From: Saturnia japonica
Taxonomy: Eukaryota > Arthropoda > Insecta > Lepidoptera > Saturniidae
Length of the DNA stretch: 64,000 nt
Assembly: GCA_033032175.1 (NCBI GenBank)
Contig: CM065323.1
Span: forward strand, 2,976,001-3,040,000
Direction of reading: 5' to 3'
Below are positions 1 through 10,845 of this stretch, in pieces. The stretch's first letter is position 1. Each line of letters starts with the position of its first letter. Below the pieces are notes generated by a model. The model saw only the letters and a program-made list of their open reading frames with translations, was not told where the DNA came from and ran no database searches. The position numbers and the translations under genes are program-made.

Positions 1-1
1 T

Positions 2-440
2 GTGTTGCCAGTGATGACATACGGCACAGAGACGTGGTCGCTCACTGTGGGCCTCATAAGAAAGCTCAAGGTCGCTCAGCGAGCTATGGAGAGGGCTATG
101 CTTGATGTTTCTCTACGAGATCGAATCAGAAATGAGGAGATCCGTAGACAAACTAAGGTAACCGACATAGCCAAAAGGATTAGGAAGTTGAAGTGGCAGT
201 GGGCGGGGCACATAGTTCGGAAAACTGACGGCCGTTGGGGCAGAAAGGTTCTCGAGTGGAGACCACGCACCGGAAAGCGCAGCGTAGGACGGTCCCCCCC
301 CCACTAGATGGAAAGACGACATAATAAAGGTCGCTGGGAGCCGTTGGGTGCAGGCCGCACAAGATCGGTCGCTCTGGAGATCTATGGGGGAGGCCTATGT
401 TCAGCAGTGGACGTCCTGCGGCTGAAATGATGATGATGAT
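2..440 (+). pseudogene. RTE-like non-LTR retrotransposon, 3' terminal fragment
   Basis: Reads as the C-terminal end of an RTE-type endonuclease/reverse transcriptase: an open frame to 307 with the familiar TYGTETWSLT, DRIRNEEIRR and QWAGHIVR motifs, then a frame change near 300 into [15 protein letters not shown] and VQQWTSCG. The run of (ATG/GAT) triplets at 427-441 is the kind of simple tail these elements end in. The 5' part lies outside the window. It ends directly inside a Tc1 transposase reading frame, so it is an insertion in that element. A second copy of the same family is at about 6120-6560. Confidence 0.85.
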
Positions 441-441
441 A

Positions 442-879
442 GTCAAGCACGGTGGCGGTAACATTAGAGTTTGGGGGTGTTTTTCCGGATGTGGAGTTGG
501 ACCCGTTCGGAAGATTGAAGGTACAATGGATCAATGACAATACAAAAATATCTTAGAGCACACAATGATTCCCTACTCGGATGATCATTTGCCTGTAACC
601 TGGATCTTTCAGCATGACAATGACCCTAAACACACGGCCTATAGCGGCAAATGTTTCGTTAGCGAACAGCGTATATCCGTTTTAGACTGGCCAGCAAATA
701 GTCCGGATTTAAAACCGATAGAAAATCTCTGGTATATTGTTAAAAAGAAAGTCTCAAACAAACGTAACATCAGTCAAAACGAACTATATGAAGCATTTGT
801 TGAAGCATGGAATTCAATCCCCCTAGAAAAATGTATGAAATTTATTGAAAATGCCACGTCGTTGCAGTGCTGTTATTGA
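442..879 (+). pseudogene. Tc1-like DD34E transposase, C-terminal fragment
   Basis: The frame from 442 reads [16 protein letters not shown], then QHDNDPKHT, LDWPANSPDL and PIENLW, the conserved catalytic blocks of Tc1-family transposases. From the Asp of QHD to the Glu of PIEN there are 34 residues, the DD34E spacing. There is an in-frame stop (TGA 535-537). The N-terminal DNA-binding part and first Asp are missing, separated by the RTE insertion that ends at about 440. Not functional. Confidence 0.9.
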
Positions 880-1258
880 AAATAGGGGATACGCCACTAA
901 ATATTCATTATATTACTATTGGTAGGCTGTGGATAGTAACTATTTCGTAAATAACAATACTAATTACTAATACTTAAAAAAAATATTGTTTTTTATAGTT
1001 TTTTGTTATAGTTTCTAATTAATTTACCATTATTGATCATACCTTAAAACTGATTTAAATGTTTGTCCGTGATGTAATATTGAAATTGCACTTTTGTAAT
1101 GGGATTTATATTGTTTTTCTAATAAATGATAAATCGTTAACATAACAATATTGTTGTCCTATTTATTGTTTAATTTCAAAATAAAAACGATTGTGGTGGA
1201 GTATCTTACATAATGTCAAGGACCGTTGGTAGTGTTTCTAATTATACGACCACCACTG
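442..1258 (+). mobile_element. Tc1-like DNA transposon, right half with terminal inverted repeat
   Basis: After the transposase fragment an AT-rich 3' region runs to 1258, where GTGTTTCTAATTATACGACC followed by ACCACTG and the dinucleotide TA forms a typical Tc1 right terminus (reverse complement begins CAGTGGTGGTCG). TA at 1259-1260 is the expected target duplication. The left end is outside the window. Confidence 0.8.
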
Positions 1259-1260
1259 TA

Positions 1261-2269
1261 TATCTGGATAAAGATTCATTCTGAATTTGAGAAAAAAGCT
1301 TTGCAAATAACTAAATATTTTTATTTATTATTTTGAAGATAAAAATGGTTACTATGAGTAAACTTTAAAAAATACACGTATGCAATGACGGACTTTTCTC
1401 TAGGCTTTTTAAAGGACTAAAATTTTTAGTACATTGTTTTAATGTATCTCATATACTTTAACCAGCGTAAGCCATGTAAGCACTCGAAAACCGATTTATT
1501 GAGACTTCATTGCAAATCAGTGGATTTTCTCTATTAAACAAAACTTAATTGGAATGTATTTTATATGCAAACTTCTCGTAAAAAAAAATCTCCAAATGAC
1601 AGTGAAAAGCGTATAAATTAATATCTGTTGCGATGATTAGAAGAAATAAGCGGACAAACAGACGCAGATAGCGACTTTCTTTTATACTATGTATTGATAT
1701 TGATATGTGTGCCAAATTTCATCCCAATCCGTGCAGCCATTTTTGCGTAATGGAGTAAAAAATATCCAATAAAAAAAATATACCAATAATATCCATAAAA
1801 CAGAACTTGTATGTGACATCACTATATACTACAAACTCCTACAAACCGTTAATTACCCGACACGGGCACTGGGTGGAGCGGTATCATGACAGATGACGTC
1901 ATAGGACTCATTACACCTCCATAACAATCACGCACAGGCGGCCCGTTGACAAATTAATACTATTGTACGTATAAGTTGTTGTTTGCACATTTCAACAATT
2001 ATATTACTGGCCGTCGTAATCGTAAATGTTTGCTTTTCCTTTAAAACTTCACAGGACTCTTCTAGAACAGTCCAGAACTCTTATAAGGGTTGCCAGATAT
2101 TTGTATAAAAATTTAACAAAGCCAGTATTAATAAAATACTGAAATAATTATTGGATTTAGGTACATACAATAAAACATAGCATTTAACTAAACAAAATTA
2201 AATTAAATACAAATCAAATAGTATTTTGTTCTTCGTTGATAGCATTCAAATGAGCTCAAAAACGATATT
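1261..2269. other. AT-rich intergenic DNA, no gene seen
   Basis: No open frame with protein-like character. Around 1695-1760 a stretch (CAAATTTCATCCCAATCCGT...) resembles the conserved tracts found in lepidopteran non-autonomous elements, but boundaries cannot be set. Confidence 0.5.
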
Positions 2270-2470
2270 TCGGTTGTAAGTTGGTGAGGTGTAGCCTGCA
2301 GATTCCAGATGATTCTACAGCATCAGCTCAAGGTTACCATGTTCCTTTAATATAATTGAAGTAATTGGATCAAATCGATCAGACCTATGGAACTTCTTCA
2401 CATTCCTTCAACTTCAAAATCGCTGACGATCTGCAAACGGTTGAATAAATTACTTTGAACCATAGTTAAG
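2270..2470 (+). repeat. Dispersed repeat family A, copy 1
   Basis: Shares ordered blocks (TTGGTGAGG, ACAGCATCAGCTCAAGG, CAGACCTATGGAA...CTTCACAT) with 20505-20840 on the same strand and with 32500-32690 in reverse complement. The three divergent copies define an old repeat family; class unknown. Confidence 0.65.
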
Positions 2471-2579
2471 AACACTCTCGATCAAGAAATCAAACAGGTA
2501 AAATACCGCTAGAAACTCTACGATTATACGACTGTGTTACCAATAGCAAAAAATGTTAACATTGAAATAAAATAAATTA

Positions 2580-2902
2580 ATTCTTTATATCTCTACATAG
2601 AAAGTTTGACCTCTACAAAGACACTGATTCAAGACGAAATAGCGAATAAAACCAGCAAAAACTTACCTGTCATGAACTGTAAAAAAATAGGGCGCTCTAA
2701 AAATTCGCCCCCATCTATCTCGCGTTCCAATAGAAAAAGTTTTAAACGCAGACGAAACCAGTTGTACAGTAAACACGAAATAAAGAATTCCACTCCAATA
2801 AACTGTGAAAGTCTGAAATATTATGCTGTCAATGAAAAAACCCAGTCGAGAAGTGAGGGTATAGAACAACTGGCAACATTTCGCATTCCCCAACTTTTAT
2901 AA
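2580..2902. other. Isolated open region with a strong minus-strand splice-donor-like site
   Basis: Open frames exist on both strands (about 98 codons plus, 76 codons minus) but neither begins at an ATG in the open frame and neither resembles a family I know. On the minus strand the segment ends in CATGACAG followed by GTAAGT (2667-2662), a consensus 5' splice site, so this could be a short, possibly non-coding, exon of a minus-strand transcript. I cannot connect it to another exon. Confidence 0.25.
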
Positions 2903-3194
2903 ACGTGTATTACAGTAGCTCGCTTTTTGTACGATGTATACGCGGAGTTAGGAAAATCAAACAGAGTAAGCTTAAATCATGCATCTTTATTTTTATAAAA
3001 AATAAGCTTATAATATTATTATATTTGTGGCATTTGACCGAAATTCATGTGATTTTAAGTAACAATGTGTCCTTAGATGCCTAGACTTACTCACAAGCAA
3101 ACGGTTTAAGCCGTTTTTCAATAAAATACAGACAGATAAAATGTATCTATTATCATATTCCAAAACAGGAACCTATCAAATCAAAAAAATCAAA

Positions 3195-3320
3195 ATCAAA
3201 TTATTCTTTAACCAATTTGGGCCCTGAGAAGGCACTTATGAACGTCAAAACACTACCACCGGTTCGGAAAATATCCCAGTCGTCGAGAAGAACCGGCAAG
3301 AAACTCAATCAAGTTTTTTT
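3195..3320 (+). repeat. Dispersed non-LTR-type repeat fragment
   Basis: Contains ACTACCACCGGTTCGGAAAA and GAGAAGAACCGGCAAGAAAC, conserved strings I recognise from the 3' region of a common lepidopteran retroelement. Only about 120 bp are preserved; no coding part is attached. Confidence 0.6.
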
Positions 3321-4380
3321 CCAACTGTATCATAGTTTTTATGTAACACATTAATAATAATTTAGGGGATGCACAGATAGTAAGTCACTTCCGCATTTTG
3401 TACATCACTATCATTCTAATAATGGTCCACCCTTTAATAACCAAATCAAAAACCTATAGGAAGCTATAGAAAAGCTATGACAGAATTTTGAAAAAAAAAT
3501 ACATACACAGACTGAACCACAGGTTTGTTCATATAGATGATTAGTTTGGATTACGATTATGATTTAATATAAAAATATATAGACTTGACTAGACATGATT
3601 ATAAAACCATTTAGTAACAATAAAACAAACTAATATATTTTCATGTTTAATAAAAATCTTTGGCAAAGCAATTTTTATGAATTTGCGATGAAAGATTAAG
3701 AATTAAACAATTTTAAAAACTAAATAAACAAGATAAACTATGTTAGATTACTTCGCATCGCGGTAAAATTGAGCGATCTTGTTCACTCTAATAAGCCAAT
3801 CTATCTGGCTCGACGTTACACGGTAGAGTTCGCACAACTTTTTCGTTACAAATGAATTCCTTTCTACTTTCGCTCGTGACTCGAATAAGCGTACGAAAGC
3901 GCTATTGTGGGACGGGAATACGTCGCCAATGAGCGTGCGAAGCCCTCCTTTACTAAGTATTGTGCTTCACCGATAAAACGATATGGGCTTTTACACTTCG
4001 AATTAAGCGTTGCTAAAACTTACGGTCAATTGCTGCAGAATTATATACATCAACGCGATAACAGTGCTCCACGGTAACGCACGGTTATGTTACGCATTAC
4101 TTAGTTTCGCTTCATAATTTTATTTTTACATATATTATTGACAATTATTATAACACATCAATTGAGGAATGACAAACGCTTCCCGTTTATAAAATTTAAT
4201 AAATATCGATCGACCCGTTTTTTTTAGTTAAATCCGGATAGATAAAACAGAAAGACAAACAAAAAAATTAATGCCATTTCGTCATCAATGTCCTAATGAT
4301 ATTAAAAAGGTTGTTTAACAAGAAATTTGGAAAAAATATGTAACTACAGATGTTTAGTATTTTTTTTTTTTTTTCTATAA
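3321..4380. other. Intergenic DNA without recognised gene
   Basis: No protein-like frame. The interval 3750-4090 is less AT-rich than its surroundings and CpG-containing, possibly an unrecognised repeat; nothing else visible. Confidence 0.4.
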
Positions 4381-4382
4381 AT

Positions 4383-4602
4383 AACATACCATCACGCCAC
4401 ACCCACAGCTCGCCGGGTATGATTTTAGGTTACATGTAATAGGGTACGAGACTATTGCGATTAAACGGCGACAAAGCCAAACTCTAAGCTGCTACTGACA
4501 ATTTCATAGAAAACCCCAATAACACTTTGCTCGACCTGGGAATAGAACCCACGGCCCCGAGCATAGCAGTCGCGCTTAGGACCACTAGGCTAATGAGGCA
4601 GT
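4383..4602 (-). repeat. tRNA-headed SINE, copy 1
   Basis: In reverse complement the copy begins with a tRNA-like head (TTAGCCTAGTGGTC box A, GGTTCTATTCCC box B, then AGGTCGAGCAAAGTGTTATT) and continues into the shared body ending in ...GGCGTGATGGTATG. Divergent compared with the other five copies. Confidence 0.8.
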
Positions 4603-5264
4603 TAAGTAAGTTAGTTTTTTTCTTCTATATATGTACTATTTCACTTTATAAATACCAAAAGACATTGGAGATAAATGAAATTTAAACATAAGAATTTCCA
4701 TTTCACTTTATTCTACTCGTATTAATTTGCTGGAGTATAAACCTAACTAAAAATCAAACAATTATGTAAAAAAATAAAACCCCTTTTTTACATTATAATA
4801 ATTATTAACCTACAGTTACAATATTTTCAACTCAAGGCCAGCTTTGTCCTAATTGGTTTTTTTTTATTTGTCTCTTTTATATTTGTCTAGATAGCTATTT
4901 AACTATATATACTTTTATTTTCAAGATGGCAAACTGTAATATCTGTGATTCATGTAAATATATATATATATATTGTAGTCTTGTTTCACATAAGCTATCA
5001 TTTGGATAATTCTGTTTCATACATTGAATTACAGTCATACCAAATGTATAACGTATTGCAGAATTAGAACATCCAAAATCAGAGGCGAATGTTACTTGAA
5101 ATGTTGGTATAATTTAAAGAGCAAATCGCTACAGAAGAATTCATCGTTCTGATTTGCCGCTTTGAATATTTTATATATCTTCAACGTACCGACACAGGGA
5201 CGTAATTAGAAACAAATTTAAATACTATTTGCAACATTTACTTAACTGGGACAAGGCAATTTTT
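4603..5264. other. AT-rich intergenic DNA, no gene seen
   Basis: Only short simple runs (T tracts, (TA)n near 4960). No coding or repeat structure could be supported. Confidence 0.5.
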
Positions 5265-5480
5265 AACAAATAAAATGAGATACAACTTCAATGATTTTGA
5301 GGAGTTTTCTAGTGTATCTTTGAGGTTCTAGGTCCAATGCCAATGAAATTAAAATGAGATCACCCTGGTACCCTATAAAACAAAAAAAAATCATCGAATT
5401 CGGTTCATAAACAAAGAAGTTATGGCTGAACATCTATTAAAAATACATTCGAAATGAAATAACCTCCATTTTTAAAGTGA
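5265..5480 (-). repeat. Dispersed repeat family B, copy 1
   Basis: The reverse complement matches 13495-13710 in order: GGCCATAACTTCTTTGTTTA, TGAACCGA, the TTCATTGGCATTGGA block and the AAGATACACTAG block. Two diverged copies in opposite orientation. Confidence 0.65.
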
Positions 5481-5764
5481 AAACTTCTTTAGCATCGTTG
5501 TGATTTGAAAGTCGATGAAAGGAAAAAACGAATGAAACGAAAAAACGAAAGCGACAGTAAAAAAGACAGACATATAAATTCATAATATTTAACGTAAGAG
5601 AAAATGAGATAGAATAGTTTTAGGTAATGGTAAAATGGTGCAAAAGAGGTTTGTTGCCATGCAATAATGAATTTTATTACCTCACCGAAAAGGCACGAAA
5701 GACAAACTTTTTATTTTACACAAATTAACTTACATTCTAAAGGTAAGAGTAATTTAATACCTAA

Positions 5765-5880
5765 ATATTCAAGACCATCTCATTCGGTGGCTTATCAGTA
5801 AAGGTTTCATCAAGCATTGCACTTAGGTCCTTCATGGTCTCAGCCAAGACTAATATGCTGTCAGGAAATCGATGGTGGGT
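5765..5880 (-). pseudogene. RTE-like reverse transcriptase remnant (short)
   Basis: On the minus strand a short frame reads VLAETMKDLSAMLDE, which resembles the segment just after the YADD box of RTE-type reverse transcriptases. No flanking domain survives, so the call is tentative; it may belong with the plus-strand RTE fragment that follows but in the opposite orientation. Confidence 0.4.
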
Positions 5881-6119
5881 GACGTACCCACAGTGTAAGT
5901 TGAACACAATCATCTTCTAGAATGAACAATTGAACATGGATAAGGCGATGATTATGTCGCCAATGCAACGCCAACTCTCTTAAACATCAGAGATTGTACG
6001 TTTAAAGTTGGTAATGAATACTGGGAGAAACTGTCCAGTTATGAAGATGTAACAACAAGAAAAAGGTAATTCCTTAACATCATCTCGTCCAATATATCGC
6101 AGTGTCTCCAAACGAAAAT

Positions 6120-6560
6120 CTTTGATCAGTGGATTTTATCAGTGATGGCATATGCTGCTGAGACGTGGTTTTTATGTATGAGCCCCATAAGAAAGCTCAA
6201 GGTTACTCGATAGGCAATGGAGAACGGTTATGCTCGAAATTTATCTGCCTGACCGAATCAGAAATGAAGAGATCCGCACGAGATGGATAGTCACCGAGAA
6301 AGCTCTAAGAATAGCTAGACGTAAATGGCAAAAGGTGGGGCCCATAGCTCGTAGAACGGATGGCTGAAGGATGCGAAGGTTTCTGGAGTCGCACCTCGTA
6401 CCAGGAGACGCAGCATGGGCAGACTCGTCCCAAGGTGGGCCGACGAACTTGGGAAAGTTGCGAGAAGTTACTGGATGCGCAAAACGCAGGGCCAATCGTT
6501 CAGGTGATGTTTGGGGGCGGCCTATGTCCAGCAGAGGACTTCTTTTAACTGAAATGATGA
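6120..6560 (+). pseudogene. RTE-like non-LTR retrotransposon, decayed 3' fragment
   Basis: Same family as 2-440: ACCCCATAAGAAAGCTCAAGG-type and GACCGAATCAGAAATGAAGA blocks, then a frame reading VGRRTWESCEKLLDA, and an ending of GCCTATGTCCAGCAGAGGAC followed by TGAAATGATGAT. Several frame changes, no open catalytic domain. Confidence 0.8.
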
Positions 6561-7659
6561 TTATTGTAATCTTAAACACAAGAGCACGTGCCTCAAGTCG
6601 TAACCTGAGTACAATTCTGTCTCGTAAGTAAAAACGCGATCCCTGTCCCGATGATTATTATTGCGATAAAAAAACGATGGCCCGAGTGCCTCTTTATTAT
6701 TTTCGTTCATCATTTTCGTCGTCAAATCGAGCGAGGGTGTTTTTCACTCGAAAACGTTTTCTTAATACTAAATATATGTAATGCAATATTAGTTTTTGTA
6801 ATTGCTAAAGTAGCTTTATGATGATAGAGATTACTAATACGCATTTAAAATATGAATTATATATTATTTTATATTAATTTGTAACATAAACACGTATATT
6901 ATCAATACCTACTTAAACTAGTTTGCTTAAAGGGTTTCCCATAATGAATTTAGTTGCCAAATGGTCGGTGTACTGTTGAATAACCCATAAAAAGAATACA
7001 TTGTCACAACATAAAACAGTCGTAAATTTATAAATAATACCTACTTGTTATGGGAAATGTAAGGATTATATAAAATCACATATGTTAAACATATTATATA
7101 TAAAAAGCATAACTATAATCAATATAGACAGGAACAAAGGACACGTTACAATTTCATATTATTACGATAAATAAAGAGACTAAATATTTCAATAAAAGTA
7201 GAATGCACATGTAAGTAATGTATTGACATTAGTAGGACGAGGAATATTACAAGGAAGAAAATCATATAAGGAACGAGATACTTTAGAACAAGCTATTTGG
7301 GTCCATATTGGGTCTTAATACTTATTTCAATAAAAGACATTTTCTTAAAATATTTATTTTAATTTTGAACACATCAAAACATAAGTAATTTGTTTAAAGT
7401 TATATTATGTACAATAAATAAATTATAATTATTAATTATATTATAAGTTAAATATATCATATTTATATTTATTATATGATATTATTAATAAATTTCTGTT
7501 AATTTATTACACTATTTTATAGCTCTGTCTAGCTTAGATCCTGTAGAAAACTTATGGGCAATCTGCGTCTTATCGAATATTGTTTTTCATTAGTGGTCTG
7601 AACATATTGAGAAACTTCACTATTTTTTTAAAATATTACTATATTCTTAATCCTCGTAC
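6561..7659. other. AT-rich intergenic DNA, no gene seen
   Basis: Very AT-rich with palindromic TATAATTATA-like stretches around 7420-7480. No gene or bounded repeat could be supported. Confidence 0.5.
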
Positions 7660-7660
7660 T

Positions 7661-7890
7661 GCCTCGTTAGCCTAGTGGTCGTAAGCGCGACTGCTAAGAG
7701 AGAGGTCCTGCGTTCGAATCCCATTTCGAGCAAAGTGTTATTGGGTTTTTCCTGTGAAATTCTCAGTAGCAGCTCGGAGATTGGTTTCGTGCCCGATTAA
7801 TGGCAATAGTCTCGCCCCTATTACATGGGACCTAAAAACATACTCGGCGAACTGTGAGTGTACATTACAATACAGGTGTGATGGTATGTT
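7661..7890 (+). repeat. tRNA-headed SINE, copy 2
   Basis: Best-preserved head on the plus strand: GCCTCGTTAGCCTAGTGGTC (box A region), GCGTTCGAATCCC (box B), then CGAGCAAAGTGTTATTGGG and the body through CTATTACATGGGACCTAAAA to GTGATGGTATG. Confidence 0.85.
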
Positions 7891-8592
7891 TCTTAATACA
7901 GAGCTATGAATTGCAAATTTGAGCTTAGTTTTATTCTCTGTAAATCTCAACATCGGTCAGCCCTACTATAAAGAAAGGCGTAAAGTTTTAATAATAATCT
8001 ATACAAGTTTTACCACCCTGAATCAAAACCAGATTTTACATACCTTGTCGTTTTCCCTAAAGTATTTATTAATAGTAGACATTTTTCAAGTTATTACTAA
8101 ATTAGGGAAAACAATAACGAAGTACTTCATTTAAAAAATAATTTACATTTTATTTCTTATTATATTATGTTAATTAATAAAATATAATGCAGGTACTTAT
8201 GTATTAGGTAATAAGGTAAACGATATATGTATGTGTATTATTTTAAAAAAACTGTTAGCTGTTATTTATGTGACTAAAAGTCCATTAAATAATTCATGAA
8301 CATTGCATATCTTAAATGCATTAAGCTTTTTGCAAAATGCAGTTTTCGCAAATTACACATACGTAAGCCTAAACTCTATATTTTAGTACAAAATATATTT
8401 TATCGCATTACATTAAATACAATAAAAATAGCAATTCTGATGACGTATCACAGGATTTGGTAATAAAATAACAATATATTGTATTACATTAATAAATAAA
8501 AAAAACTGTATATATCCCATAGCTATGCGGTCCTAAACTATTTACCTAGTTGCGATGAAATTCCGGTGCTTATGTGCGCAAGCGCGTAAAGG

Positions 8593-8598
8593 TTTATT
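8593..8598 (-). promoter_or_regulatory. Candidate poly(A) signal of the ommochrome-binding-like gene
   Basis: AATAAA on the minus strand (TTTATT on plus) about 165 bases beyond the stop codon at 8762. AT-rich DNA makes such hexamers common, so this is only a plausible site. Confidence 0.35.
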
Positions 8599-8761
8599 AT
8601 GTATTAGTATAATTTGTTAACAGCAGATGGCATGCAACTCGTTTAATTTTCAAGACAAAGAAACGAAAAACAATAAATCTCAGTTTAATGTACAATTGTA
8701 TTTCGTCTCAGTCATCCTGTAGAGAGACTCATCCATAGTGAACAATACATTATTGTCATTA

Positions 8762-9565
8762 TCAAATGTCATAGCAACCTATCGACGGTAAATGTGATAC
8801 CTTCACAACTTTAGACGTCTCTAAATTCTTTTCAACAATAATCACCTTGTAGATACCGTCGATCCACCACGCATACACGATACCGTCTAAATCAACAGTC
8901 AATCCTCTGAATAGTCCGTTCTTCGAAACACGATGTGTGAACCTCCCTTTACCAACATATAAACCATATTTACATAAAAACACGACAATATCATGCCTAG
9001 TAACAACGAAATTCTTAATCGGTATGTATTCGAAAAGTGTCTTAAAGTTGTCACCCCTTTTTAAAATAATACCTCTATCTTCATATCTAACGAAATATAC
9101 ATTGTTTTTATAATATAATGAAGTGATTTGGTCCCCACGGCTACTGTAAGGAGTGAGTTTTTTTGCTACCGTGTCCAAAACAAAAATCCCATCAACCCCA
9201 CCCAAATACACCAAACCATTGTCTTGATCTATATCAAAGGCACCAAAATTAATAACAAAGTTTGGACCACCAGATATTATTCCACTGATGTCTGGGTTAT
9301 CTAATTCGACGAAACCGATTTTATAGTATTCCTCGTCTTCGATAGCTGGCTCGAAACTGAAGAATAAGGTGTTCTCAGACCTCAAGATAGCCATTTTGTG
9401 GATGACAACGCGATTCCTGAACGGGGCGCTGAGGTCTAAGAGATGGGTGACATTGTAGCAGATATCATTGAGAAGTACGCAGCTGGAACACTCTAAATCG
9501 ACCTCTATTTCAATGCACGACCCTGACGAGACAGCTAGGAGTAGCGCAAGGAGAAGCATCGTCAT
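8762..9565 (-). CDS. Ommochrome-binding-protein-like secreted protein
   Basis: Encodes 267 residues in one open exon. The start (ATG at 9565-9563, MTMLLLALLLAVSSGSC) gives a clean signal peptide of about 17 residues, so the product should be secreted. Two cysteine pairs follow early (ECSSCVLLNDICYNVTHLLD, with an N-glycosylation site NVT). The rest has the repeated short pattern of an SGL/beta-propeller-like fold: IDQDNGLVYLGGVDGIFVLD at about residues 110-130 and LTVDLDGIVYAWWIDGIYKV near 225-245. That layout and length (Manduca protein is about 270 residues) match the lepidopteran ommochrome-binding proteins, haemolymph proteins that bind tryptophan-derived ommochrome pigment. Just upstream, TATTACAG precedes GAATG, a good splice acceptor, so a 5' non-coding exon probably exists farther right. 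No frameshift or stop. Ligand binding is inferred from the family only. Confidence 0.78.
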   Translation of the reverse strand: MTMLLLALLLAVSSGSCIEIEVDLECSSCVLLNDICYNVTHLLDLSAPFRNRVVIHKMAILRSENTLFFSFEPAIEDEEYYKIGFVELDNPDISGIISGGPNFVINFGAFDIDQDNGLVYLGGVDGIFVLDTVAKKLTPYSSRGDQITSLYYKNNVYFVRYEDRGIILKRGDNFKTLFEYIPIKNFVVTRHDIVVFLCKYGLYVGKGRFTHRVSKNGLFRGLTVDLDGIVYAWWIDGIYKVIIVEKNLETSKVVKVSHLPSIGCYDI

Positions 9566-9567
9566 TC

Positions 9568-10239
9568 CTGTAATAACAAATACAAATGTTTAGATTTATA
9601 TCTTTTACGACGAGTTTCCTGAGATTGCATCATTGACTCGTCGTGACATCAGTAACTCTATATAGTGGGCATATATTTATTACGTTTAATTTCTCTCAAG
9701 GGAACTGACTGAGAGCAACCGATGACTTGTTCACTTTTACTACAAGTCTGCCGTATTATTTTATATAACAACCTAAATTAGTAAGCATACCGTGTTTTTT
9801 TGTTTCATTCTTTTCTATATATTAAATAAAAAAATATCTTTTGCACATCTCTTATTTTGTTCCAAAGTATACGAGGTACCACTTTAAAGAGCACTAGCAA
9901 CTTCTGGTGACTTAGTTCGTATTAATTACAATTTAATATTACCTATGGACAATGTAATTCCTTATTAATAAAAAAGGGTTTTTATAATCAGCTCAATATT
10001 TCCGAAGATTACTTCCTAGAAACATTTGACACTTTAACTGTTTATTAGAATGATTAACAGTGTAAAGAAAATAGAACTAAATTAGCTTTCGCAAAGAAAC
10101 CATAATGTTTTTGTATTCCATTGTATCCGTAAAGTTCTTTGAAACATCAATAGTTTACTAAAAGGTTGAAAATAGGGCAGAAATATTGCGCAGCTAATTT
10201 ACGCGGAACCAGAATTATTTTTCCAAAATCAACATAGCT
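9568..10239. other. Probable 5' intron/upstream region of the ommochrome-binding-like gene
   Basis: The minus-strand acceptor (AG at 9569-9568) implies intron DNA here. No second exon or promoter could be identified. Confidence 0.4.
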
Positions 10240-10465
10240 TAGGTTACTCATCATACAATCAGCTACCTGCCAGTAAAAGTTCCGTCAAAATCGGTCCAAC
10301 CGTTTTGGAGATTATCAGGAACAAACAGACAGACATACAGACAGAGAAATATTTAAAAAATGGGTTTTGTTATAGGTATCGCATATACTACTTTCCATAT
10401 TATGCATTTAGTAAAAAGCTATTATTTTGAAATTACAAACAGAGACTTTCAATATTATTAATTGT
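10240..10465 (+). repeat. Dispersed repeat family F, copy 1
   Basis: Blocks AAATCGGTCCAACCGTTTTG, ATTTAAAAAATGGGTTTTG, ATAGGTATC and GCATTTAGTAAAAAGCTATT recur in reverse complement at 63530-63740 and partly at 13830-13890. The shared ends suggest a non-autonomous element. Confidence 0.7.
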
Positions 10466-10653
10466 ATAGATTACTAGGAGTGAGGGTATCACGACTCGCG
10501 TGTGCCCGAGCGACGACATTCTGTAGTCCACATGAGCGCAGCCGCGGGCACAGCCATTATTTAATAAACGTTTTTATTGAATTTGGACATTATGACGTTA
10601 ACGGAACAAATTTAAACATGTCATTATCTAACTTCAAAGCGTACAAAGATTAA

Positions 10654-10800
10654 GGTTGCCTGTCCACTGAACCGGAGCGGAGCGGAGCGAGCTATGTCAA
10701 TGTCGACCAATAGAATTGTATGCCTAGATTTTCATGCATCTCTATTGGTCGAAATTTTTACAGCTCGCTCCGCTCCGCTCCGGTTCAGTGGACAACGTCC
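10654..10800. mobile_element. Foldback MITE with GGAGC-repeat arms, Harbinger-like, copy 1
   Basis: A 147-bp element whose two arms are inverted copies: GTCCACTGAACCGGAGCGGA followed by GCGGAGCGAGCT appears at left and, exactly reversed, at right (32 matching bases). A second inner inverted pair (GACCAATAGA / TCTATTGGTC) flanks a short loop. TAA precedes the left end; the right flank has diverged. The second copy at 31808-31937 has TAA on both sides, the 3-bp target duplication of PIF/Harbinger elements. No coding capacity. Confidence 0.8.
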
Positions 10801-10845
10801 TTTTTTCGATCTGACCTACTGTTACTACTATTGCAGGCGGTCTTA

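Noticed and set aside
2606..2902. 98-codon plus-strand open frame as a protein gene
   Set aside because: It opens at TTG rather than ATG, has no recognisable domain, and a consensus donor lies on the other strand.
7661..7735. True tRNA gene
   Set aside because: Box A and B are present but the sequence does not close a proper acceptor stem and is followed by the SINE body found in all copies.
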